A DNA stretch of 13,835 nucleotides from a bacterium. GTDB lineage: Bacteria; DRYD01; JALUEN01. Positions 1 through 6,190 of this stretch are shown one piece after another. The stretch is taken from positions 1 through 13,835 of the forward strand of contig JALUEN010000111.1 in the NCBI GenBank assembly GCA_027052755.1. The letters are read 5' to 3'. The translations under genes and the position numbers were made by a program. How positions within the stretch are numbered: position 1 is the first letter of the stretch; every line of letters begins with the position of its first letter. Below the pieces are notes generated by a model. It did no database searches, was not told the DNA's origin, and saw only the letters and a program-made list of their open reading frames with translations.

Positions 1-20
1 ATCCCACTATACCCTCTCAA

Positions 21-1172
21 ATGGAGAAGATCTCTAAGAAAGACCTAAAGTCCTTCAACTTTAGCGATAAGTTTACGAGGGGAGATGTGATTGACGTATA
101 TGATACCCCAAGGGACTTCTTCAAAGCACTAATAAAGGATATAAATAATGCCAAGGAAAGGATCTATATAACTAATTTAATCATCGCCAATAAGGACAAT
201 GACAAGATCTCTGGCATGCTACTAAAAGCTTTAATAAATGCTAAAAAGAGAGGAGTAGATGTTAAGTTAATTTTAGATAAAGCTGCAACTGCTTACGTGA
301 ATGGTAATAGTACAGTTGAAGCCTTAAAAAGGGCAGGTATTCCCGTAAAACTTCAACCCACCTTATCCTTGAAAAGGCTAATTAAGGATAAATCCTTTAT
401 TGTAGCGGAACACAGGAAGATCTTCCTAGTTGATGATAAAGCTTATCTAGGTGGTGTGTGTATCAGTGATCTCTGGTATAATAACAACTACAGGGATCTA
501 ATGTTAAAGCTCAAGGGAGCAGTTGTAGAGGATATCGTTAAGGAGATCTCAAGATCATGGCCCACAGAGAAGTTTATCGTATTCAAGGACAATCAGAACA
601 AAGGGCATATCTCAATGGAGGTTATAGATACCTTAAACGGCGATTTGACCTTTAAAGAAAAGGCTTTAGAGCTGATAAGGAAAGCTAAAAAGGAGATATG
701 GGTGGAGAACCAGTACTTGGTAGACGAGGATGTGGCAAAAGCACTTGATGAGGCGGCTAAGAGAGGTGTAAGAGTAGTGCTCGTTGTCCCCAAGAACAAG
801 GATGACTTCATCAACGATTACCTCTATATACCTATCTCTAAGGTCCTCACAGAAGACCTTGTTAAGGATGGTGCTGAGGTCTGGAGATATAAAGGAGATG
901 GAAACCAGTACCTACTTCACACCAAGCTGATGATAGTAGATGATAGGTACGTTCTAACCGGTTCACATAACTTAGACTACATGTCAACTGAGAGGAATCA
1001 TGAAATCAGCTTGCTCATTGACTCTCAACCCTTAGCAGAGAGGCTAAAGGGCTTCATACGGGAGGGGATAAAACACTCGGAACCAGAGACGCCACTGAGA
1101 GGGTTTAAGAGGGTATGGGCTCAGGTTGCTAGATTTCTAATCAAGCACTCCCCTGCTGGCCCAGTGGATTAA
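21..1172 (+). CDS. Phospholipase D / cardiolipin synthase-type protein with two HKD motifs (probably 5'-incomplete)
   Basis: This is a phospholipase D superfamily protein, best matched to the cardiolipin synthase type that transfers phosphatidyl groups between membrane lipids. Two catalytic HxKxxxxD motifs are visible: HRKIFLVD (H131, K133, D138) and HTKLMIVD (H300, K302, D307). The second is followed by GSHNLDYMS and an NHE segment, as expected for the family. The visible 383 residues contain both halves of the catalytic fold but no membrane helices, which cardiolipin synthases usually have at the N-terminus. The ATG at 21 has no SD before it, and the frame stays open through the first codons of the window, so the true start may lie upstream. 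It is the only gene on this strand and converges on the channel gene. The superfamily is secure; the exact substrate (lipid or nuclease-like) is not. Confidence 0.85.
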   Translation: MEKISKKDLKSFNFSDKFTRGDVIDVYDTPRDFFKALIKDINNAKERIYITNLIIANKDNDKISGMLLKALINAKKRGVDVKLILDKAATAYVNGNSTVEALKRAGIPVKLQPTLSLKRLIKDKSFIVAEHRKIFLVDDKAYLGGVCISDLWYNNNYRDLMLKLKGAVVEDIVKEISRSWPTEKFIVFKDNQNKGHISMEVIDTLNGDLTFKEKALELIRKAKKEIWVENQYLVDEDVAKALDEAAKRGVRVVLVVPKNKDDFINDYLYIPISKVLTEDLVKDGAEVWRYKGDGNQYLLHTKLMIVDDRYVLTGSHNLDYMSTERNHEISLLIDSQPLAERLKGFIREGIKHSEPETPLRGFKRVWAQVARFLIKHSPAGPVD

Positions 1173-1383
1173 AAGAGTAGCAATGGGTTAAGGGTAGCGG
1201 TCAAAAAGGTTAGCAGTTACACCCATAGGAGAGAAAGAACTGAGACTGCAGAGATAGGCCAGACCTTTTAAGGGTATAGAGGATTTTCCCTGAAATGAGT
1301 AGAGGTTTGAGATTTTGACTCTTTGATCACTTCCCTTTTAGACTCTTATTAAGAGGTAGTTAAAAGATAGGTATGTTTTAGAG
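1173..1383. other. Convergent intergenic region, no strong terminator
   Basis: This 211-bp stretch separates the stop of the phospholipase D-type gene from the stop of the channel gene, which approaches from the other strand. I see only weak structures: a 5-bp CTCTT/AAGAG hairpin at 1343-1355 with a 3-nt loop and no good T-run, and a spaced inverted repeat ATGGGT/ACCCAT at 1183-1188 and 1221-1226. No small ORF with a convincing SD is evident. Termination here may be Rho-dependent or rely on weak hairpins. Confidence 0.5.
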
Positions 1384-2829
1384 TTAGCTCTTCGTGCTAG
1401 TTTCCAAAACTATTATCTTCTCATCCCCTCTAAAGGTATAATCCAATGGTGGATTAGATATATGCTCTACTTTACCCTCAAGCTCCCTTTCAACTGCTAG
1501 TATGATCACGTTCCTCTCCTTCTTCATCTTCACTAAAGCCTCCTCAAAGGTACTGCCCAGGTACTCGCTGGGTAGGTCAACCTTAGAGATCTTCGCAGGA
1601 GTTCTCAGCGAGAGCACATCAGATATAAAGCTCATTAATCCTTTGTTAGCAACGCTGGAAGCTATAGCGTATCCTATGAACTCATCATGTATGAATATAT
1701 CATCAACTATTCCCTCTAACTCAAGGTGCTCTATGTTAGAGTAGTCCAATATCTCAATAAAGGTATGAACTTTAGGATTAATTTTCTCAATAGTTAACGC
1801 AGTTAAGACAGTTCTAGCATCCCTATCCTGGTCAGATAAGGAACCGTCTCTTCCCTTATCAGATAGGATTATACAGACTGAGGCTTCACCTATCTTAGCT
1901 CGTTTCAGCGCTGACGCCTTAGTAAAGTCATCCCTTATGAAGACCACTTTAGATATATCTATGTCATACCTATCCTCTTGGAGATCTATAGTATCCCTAT
2001 CTGCGACAACCACTATAGTCTTTGATCCTAGCTCCTTAGAGGACTGAAGCTGATAAATTATTATCGGTAGTAACCTAGAATAACCACAGATCACAACGTG
2101 GTTCTTGAGACTAAGCAGAGCCTCCGATTCCATAGCCTCTATCGCCTTCCTCAAACCTATTGAGAATATAGTGGTAACGATACCCACGAAGAGAGCGAAA
2201 AGAGTCATTCCTGAGAAGTTTATGAACAACATGACTAACCTCCCCTTGAGGTCATTAGGTACCTCAGGTACAGGTTCTCCAGCTATTAAGGAGAAAACTG
2301 CGTACCAGAAGGAATCTAAGAAACTCTCATGTCCTGTTCCGATATACCAGTGATATAAAAGGCTACTTGTTACCACCAGTATAATTGTGATGGTTATCAG
2401 CGCTAGGTAGTCCCCGTATCCCTTAAAGAAAACCCAAGCAAGTAGCGAGAACCTCTTAGCTAAGATTTGTAAGAGCCTGAAAGCCCTGAAGACTCTAACT
2501 AGCCTGAACAACCTCAGGAGCCTACCGATCCTAAACCACCTGAAGAGCGGGAACACAGCAATAACATCTAGGAGGTAAACTCGCCAGAACTCTATCTTGT
2601 CATCATAGGTCCAGAACCTGAGGGATAGCTCTATAATAAAGATTAAGGTTATCAAGTCGTTAAGTAATGCCACACGGGTTTCCAAGGGTGAGTTAGGCGG
2701 AAGGAGGAGTTCCCAGACTATGGTAACACAGGAGATGAAGATCAAAATCCCAATAGAGATCTCCACAAATATATTATCAAAAAAATTCTTCAGCGAATTT
2801 CTTAACTTACTGAGGTTAAAGTTACTCAT
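1384..2829 (-). CDS. Six-helix voltage-sensor ion channel with C-terminal RCK (TrkA-N/TrkA-C) domains and an atypical filter
   Basis: This is an inner-membrane channel of the voltage-gated potassium channel superfamily, 481 residues. Likely helices are S1 (about 20-43), S2 (53-74), S3 (82-97), S4 (97-120), S5 (141-161), a pore helix (170-180) and S6 (197-225). S4 carries arginine at every third residue (R97 to R118, eight in all). The cytoplasmic part starts with a Rossmann-like RCK domain (HVVICGYSR at 244-252, acidic VVVADRD strand at 273-279) and ends in a TrkA-C-like domain (about 410-478). The loop between pore helix and S6 reads SLIAGEPVPEVP instead of the potassium signature TVGYGD, so ion selectivity cannot be assumed. 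The gene lies 8 nt after the HD-GYP-like gene and is probably the last in that operon. The channel fold is secure; the ion carried and the RCK ligand are unknown. Confidence 0.88.
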   Translation of the reverse strand: MSNFNLSKLRNSLKNFFDNIFVEISIGILIFISCVTIVWELLLPPNSPLETRVALLNDLITLIFIIELSLRFWTYDDKIEFWRVYLLDVIAVFPLFRWFRIGRLLRLFRLVRVFRAFRLLQILAKRFSLLAWVFFKGYGDYLALITITIILVVTSSLLYHWYIGTGHESFLDSFWYAVFSLIAGEPVPEVPNDLKGRLVMLFINFSGMTLFALFVGIVTTIFSIGLRKAIEAMESEALLSLKNHVVICGYSRLLPIIIYQLQSSKELGSKTIVVVADRDTIDLQEDRYDIDISKVVFIRDDFTKASALKRAKIGEASVCIILSDKGRDGSLSDQDRDARTVLTALTIEKINPKVHTFIEILDYSNIEHLELEGIVDDIFIHDEFIGYAIASSVANKGLMSFISDVLSLRTPAKISKVDLPSEYLGSTFEEALVKMKKERNVIILAVERELEGKVEHISNPPLDYTFRGDEKIIVLETSTKS

Positions 2830-2837
2830 GATAGAGG

Positions 2838-4232
2838 TCAGCTCTGCTCACCTAGGTTTAGGTTCTCACCTTTAGGGTGTGGATTTCTTTCCCTTGTCGC
2901 TTTCCTCTGACGCTTCACCTTAACCTCCTCAACGATCTTAGAGTACTCCTCTCTAGATAGTTCTCCTTTACCTATTAGATAGTTAATAAAAGCATCAACT
3001 ACCTTAGGATCAAATTGAGTACCCCTGTTATCTATTATCTCAGCCACTGCTTCCCGCAAGCTCTTAGGGGGTCTATAGGGACGTTTTGATCTCATAGCTA
3101 TAAAGGCGTCTGCTAACGCTATTATCCTAGCTTCAACAGGGATCTCATAGGTTCTCAATTTATCTGGATATCCTCTTCCATCCCATCTCTCGTGATGAGA
3201 CCTCACGATAAGTCTTATTCTCTCAAATAACTTCAGGTTAGAGAGGATATTCTCCCCTACTTCTGGATGTTTCTTAATCTCTGCCCACTCCTCCTCGTTT
3301 AACGAGGAGTTTTTTCCCAATGTCCCCTCTCTTATCACGACATATCCTATGTTCTGAAGCTTCGCTGCCTCCTCCACTAGCTCTATCTCCTCAAAGCTCA
3401 ATCCCATCTGTTTTGCCAGCTCCTTAGCTAGGGAAGCTACCTTCTTGGAATGTCCTTTTAACTCCTCAGTTTTACCCTCTACCACATCAGCTAGTTTCTC
3501 TATTGTATCCTTAGCAGCGATCAGAATTCTAGTGTAGTTAAAGATAGAGTAAAACACGGGAAACAGAGGAGCGATAAATAGTAGAAAAGCCCATGTAGAG
3601 GCTCTCACAAAAGTAGCAGAGAGGAATGCGAGAAACGGTATAGTGAAGGTATTTATCAACATATGATAGAAGGGCGGGACGATAACAGTTTTTAACTTAA
3701 ACCCTTCCTTAAGGACCCTAAGCAATCCCTCAGTGTAATACTCAAGCCCTTTAAAAATGATGTAAAGCAAGGTCATAAGTGAGAACTGATTTAGGGCGAG
3801 GAAGATGTTATCCGATAAGACCCCTAGGTCCAGGTAGGCGTAAATGTACCATATTAAGAAGAAGTATAAGATAGAGATCAGCTCAGTTACCTCCTCCAGA
3901 GGTGATCGTCCTATAGCACGAGCGGTCTTCAGGTCAACCTTTCCCAGACGTATGAGAAAATTACTCATATAAATCCTAAGCAGTTTTACAGCTAATAATA
4001 TGATAACCAGGAGCCCTCCTAATCTTAAATCAAAAGGTAGGAGAAATATTAATGAGAAGAGAAACATCTCGCTAGGTCTAATCCTAGCGCCAAGCGGTAT
4101 CCTTATCAGGAAGAAATCTGTCAAGAAATAGGAAACAAGCAGGAGCGATAATATTCTGGCTAAATCCAGCCTGGAGTAGAGCTCTAGCCATGGCTCCCAG
4201 ATGAATAGAGGTATCAGCCAAATTCCCGACAT
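2838..4232 (-). CDS. Membrane protein with a degenerate HD-GYP domain, probably catalytically inactive
   Basis: This 464-residue protein has a hydrophobic N-terminal half with about six or seven membrane helices (roughly 26-43, 56-86, 118-134, 150-163, 183-209, 214-231). A cytoplasmic HD-GYP-like domain follows (about 245-420). HD-GYP proteins normally cleave cyclic-di-GMP at a di- or tri-metal site. Retained are GHS (H261), KHPEVG (H322), HHERWDGRGYP (H346, H347, G354-Y355-P356), AD at D375, RPYR, and the FDP motif near 407-409. The catalytic LHDIGK box, however, reads LQNIGY: Q293 and N294 replace the HD dyad and Y297 replaces the Lys. The Asp normally three residues after D375 is I378. The protein ends in a basic tail. 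The ATG follows AAGGTGA with 7-nt spacing. It lies between glyA and the channel gene. I infer a sensor or scaffold rather than an enzyme, but binding of c-di-GMP is untested. Confidence 0.82.
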   Translation of the reverse strand: MSGIWLIPLFIWEPWLELYSRLDLARILSLLLVSYFLTDFFLIRIPLGARIRPSEMFLFSLIFLLPFDLRLGGLLVIILLAVKLLRIYMSNFLIRLGKVDLKTARAIGRSPLEEVTELISILYFFLIWYIYAYLDLGVLSDNIFLALNQFSLMTLLYIIFKGLEYYTEGLLRVLKEGFKLKTVIVPPFYHMLINTFTIPFLAFLSATFVRASTWAFLLFIAPLFPVFYSIFNYTRILIAAKDTIEKLADVVEGKTEELKGHSKKVASLAKELAKQMGLSFEEIELVEEAAKLQNIGYVVIREGTLGKNSSLNEEEWAEIKKHPEVGENILSNLKLFERIRLIVRSHHERWDGRGYPDKLRTYEIPVEARIIALADAFIAMRSKRPYRPPKSLREAVAEIIDNRGTQFDPKVVDAFINYLIGKGELSREEYSKIVEEVKVKRQRKATRERNPHPKGENLNLGEQS

Positions 4233-4262
4233 CTCTTATCACCTTAAGAAGGAGAAAAGCTA

Positions 4263-5528
4263 CTAGAACTCAAAGCCACGAGGGATTGGGAACGCCTCCG
4301 CTAACTCCCTCACCTTTCTCGTTACCTCCTCTTTTACAGTTTCGCTTTCTGGGTTCTTTAATCTCTTAGCTATAAGCTTTGCTACTTCCCTTATCTCATC
4401 TTCCTTCATACCCCTAGTAGTTAAGGCAGGTGTACCCAGCCTTATACCGCTAGCTACCCTAGGTGGGTTAGGATCAAAGGGGATCAAGTTCTTATTAACA
4501 ACTATTCCCACCTCTTCAAGTAACTCCTCTGCCTGAGCTCCAGTAAGCCCAACAGTCCTCACATCTACCAGAACCATATGAGAGTCAGTTCCTCCTGACA
4601 CTATACGAAAACCTTGATCTGCTAATTCCTCAGCTAAGGTCTTAGCGTTAGCTACCACCTGCTTTTGATATTCCTTAAACTCCTCTTCCATAGCTAACTT
4701 AAATGCGACAGCTTTCGCAGCGATAACGTGCATCAGAGGTCCACCTTGAGCACCAGGGAAGACAGCCTTATCTATCTTCTTCGCTAGTTTCTTCTTAGAC
4801 AGTACAAAACCACCCCTAGGCCCTCTTAAGGTCTTATGTGTAGTAGAGGTAACGAAATCAGCCCATTTAACGGGAGAGGGGTAAACCCCAGCAGCTATCA
4901 AACCTGCATAGTGGGCCATGTCAAACATAAAGTAAGCTCCAACCTCATCAGCTATCTCCCTGAAGATCTTGCTGTCTATTGCCCTGGGGTAAGAGGATGC
5001 GCCAGCAATAATCAATTTAGGTTTATGTTTCCTAGCCAGATCCCTAACTAGGTCATAGTCTATCATCTCGGTTTCCCTTGAGACGGTGTAGTAAACTGGG
5101 TTATAAAACTTACCAGAGAAGTTCACAGGACTACCATGGGATAGATGTCCACCTTGCGATAACTCCATAGCTAAGATAGTATCGCCAGGCTTAAGCACTG
5201 CGAAGTAAACAGCCATGTTAGCTTGAGTTCCAGAGTGAGGCTGGACGTTGGCGTGTTCTGCTCCGAAAAGCTTCTTAGCCCTCTCACGAGCTAAATTCTC
5301 TATCTCATCCACGAACTGACATCCGCCGTAATACCTCTTACCTGGATATCCCTCTGCGTATTTGTTGGTCATCAGCGAAGCAGTAGCTTGTAAAACGGCT
5401 TTAGGAGCGTAGTTCTCAGATGCAATTAAGTTTAAGGTAGTTCTCTGTCTAATCTCCTCCTTAGCGATCACCTCAAAAACTTCAGAATCCGCTTCCCGCA
5501 GATCTGAGAAGATAACAGATATGCTCAT
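4263..5528 (-). CDS. glyA: Serine hydroxymethyltransferase
   Basis: GlyA is the cytosolic PLP enzyme that converts serine and tetrahydrofolate to glycine and 5,10-methylene-tetrahydrofolate, feeding purine, thymidylate and methionine synthesis. The chosen ATG gives 421 residues, normal for the bacterial enzyme. Family motifs are intact: LIASENY (34-40), [13 protein letters not shown] (57-69), [11 protein letters not shown] (94-104), the PLP-contacting [10 protein letters not shown] (D203, H206), and [12 protein letters not shown] with the PLP Schiff-base lysine at K232. The start at 5528 is preferred because a G6 run (5535-5540) sits 6 nt before it and because homologues start about here. An in-frame start at 5612 would add 28 unrelated residues and overlap the upstream gene. 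It starts 28 nt after the GGDEF-like gene and ends 30 nt before the HD-GYP-like gene, so co-transcription is likely. Confidence 0.97.
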   Translation of the reverse strand: MSISVIFSDLREADSEVFEVIAKEEIRQRTTLNLIASENYAPKAVLQATASLMTNKYAEGYPGKRYYGGCQFVDEIENLARERAKKLFGAEHANVQPHSGTQANMAVYFAVLKPGDTILAMELSQGGHLSHGSPVNFSGKFYNPVYYTVSRETEMIDYDLVRDLARKHKPKLIIAGASSYPRAIDSKIFREIADEVGAYFMFDMAHYAGLIAAGVYPSPVKWADFVTSTTHKTLRGPRGGFVLSKKKLAKKIDKAVFPGAQGGPLMHVIAAKAVAFKLAMEEEFKEYQKQVVANAKTLAEELADQGFRIVSGGTDSHMVLVDVRTVGLTGAQAEELLEEVGIVVNKNLIPFDPNPPRVASGIRLGTPALTTRGMKEDEIREVAKLIAKRLKNPESETVKEEVTRKVRELAEAFPIPRGFEF

Positions 5529-5534
5529 CTCTAT

Positions 5535-5540
5535 CCCCCC
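5535..5540 (-). promoter_or_regulatory. Shine-Dalgarno-like G6 run that decides the glyA start
   Basis: A GGGGGG tract lies 6 nt before the ATG at 5528 on the minus strand. The alternative in-frame start at 5612 lies inside the upstream gene. Confidence 0.6.
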
Positions 5541-5556
5541 ATAAGGTGTTTGTCTC

Positions 5557-6063
5557 CTATTTAATTTCCTCCGAACTTCCCTTAGATTCTCCTTCTGTAG
5601 AAAGCTCTTCAAAGCTGATAGTATCCCATTCTAGGTCCTCTAATTTCCTCTTGAAGCCTTCAAGAGAGGAGAAATCAGATCCAAACCCCAACATCTTGTA
5701 AGCCATTCCTCGTATCCCAAGGTCTTCGTTAAGGGACTGAATAGCTTTCAAGAACTTATCCTTAACTCGGTTAAGGACAACCCCTATGTTATTTAGGGGG
5801 GTGTTAGGAAAGATAACAGCGATCTCTCCTCTAAGTCTACATGGTATATCCACCGCTCTAACGGTATCTTTAACGATATCTCCTAATATTCTCAGGGCTG
5901 AATAAAGGTTCATAGTGTAGGTTTCATGAGAGGAAAAGATAGGCTTGATCATCAGGACAGAGAGATCATCCTTATATCTCATCGCCCTCTTTATCTCTAT
6001 ATCTAGCTTATAATAAAAGGTATCCTCATCAAAGAGCTTGGTTAAGTTATCCAGTTTCTCCAT
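5557..6063 (-). CDS. Small GGDEF-like protein with degenerate signature (probably no cyclase activity)
   Basis: This soluble 168-residue protein resembles one GGDEF domain with no sensor attached. The fold pattern is visible: an IEIKRAMRY helix (22-30), a strand at 34-39, a helix with LRILGD (57-62), and then VDIPCR followed by [12 protein letters not shown] (77-88). In active diguanylate cyclases these last two segments read like DxxxRyGGDEFAVxxPxT. Here LRGEI (77-81) stands in the GGDEF position and lacks its Asp, and the metal-binding Asp region of the first strand reads MIKPIF (38-43). Cyclase activity is therefore unlikely. The C-terminus is a Ser/Glu-rich tail. The ATG at 6063 is chosen because AAGGAGG lies 7 nt upstream; a GTG two codons earlier is only 1 nt from that SD. 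It is the first gene of a likely operon with glyA. The match is by pattern only, and its partner is unknown. Confidence 0.68.
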   Translation of the reverse strand: MEKLDNLTKLFDEDTFYYKLDIEIKRAMRYKDDLSVLMIKPIFSSHETYTMNLYSALRILGDIVKDTVRAVDIPCRLRGEIAVIFPNTPLNNIGVVLNRVKDKFLKAIQSLNEDLGIRGMAYKMLGFGSDFSSLEGFKRKLEDLEWDTISFEELSTEGESKGSSEEIK

Positions 6064-6070
6064 TAACACC

Positions 6071-6077
6071 CCTCCTT
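6071..6077 (-). promoter_or_regulatory. Strong Shine-Dalgarno AAGGAGG for the GGDEF-like gene
   Basis: AAGGAGG on the minus strand sits 7 nt before the ATG at 6063 and only 1 nt before the GTG at 6069. The ATG is therefore favoured as the start. Confidence 0.7.
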
Positions 6078-6129
6078 AAACGGGATTTTCTGAGGAGATT
6101 TTAAGGTCTAAAATTTTAAACCCTTAAAG

Positions 6130-6149
6130 GGAGGTTCTTCGTTACCTCC
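6130..6149 (-). terminator. Possible weak intrinsic terminator after dnaE
   Basis: A perfect 6-bp inverted repeat GGAGGT/ACCTCC with an 8-nt loop lies 41 nt after the dnaE stop. On the minus strand it is followed by a T/A-rich stretch (TTTAAAATTTT) after a short CTTTAAGGG segment. The T-tract is not contiguous with the stem, so termination may be partial. It could alternatively be a leader structure of the downstream operon. Confidence 0.35.
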
Positions 6150-6190
6150 ACCTTTCCTCTCTATATATACGCCTCACAGATACGCATAAG

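Noticed and set aside
1183..1226. ATGGGT/ACCCAT inverted repeat with a 32-nt spacer
   Set aside because: Six base pairs at that distance are expected by chance, and no operator or attachment context is present.
1343..1355. CTCTT/AAGAG hairpin as a terminator between the convergent genes
   Set aside because: It has only 5 bp, mostly weak pairs, a 3-nt loop and no adjoining T-run on either strand.
2410..2421. GYGD at residues 137-140 of the channel, resembling a potassium filter
   Set aside because: It lies before S5, in the S4-S5 linker, not between the pore helix and S6. It cannot be the filter and is probably coincidental.
5529..5612. Longer glyA start adding 28 residues
   Set aside because: The extension overlaps the upstream gene, resembles no SHMT N-terminus, and a better SD sits before the ATG at 5528.
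6064..6069. GTG start two codons upstream for the GGDEF-like gene
   Set aside because: Only 1 nt separates it from the SD, against 7 nt for the ATG.
6155..6175. TATATATA stretch as a promoter for the operon downstream of dnaE
   Set aside because: No matching -35 element is visible at a suitable distance; AT-rich runs are common in this DNA.
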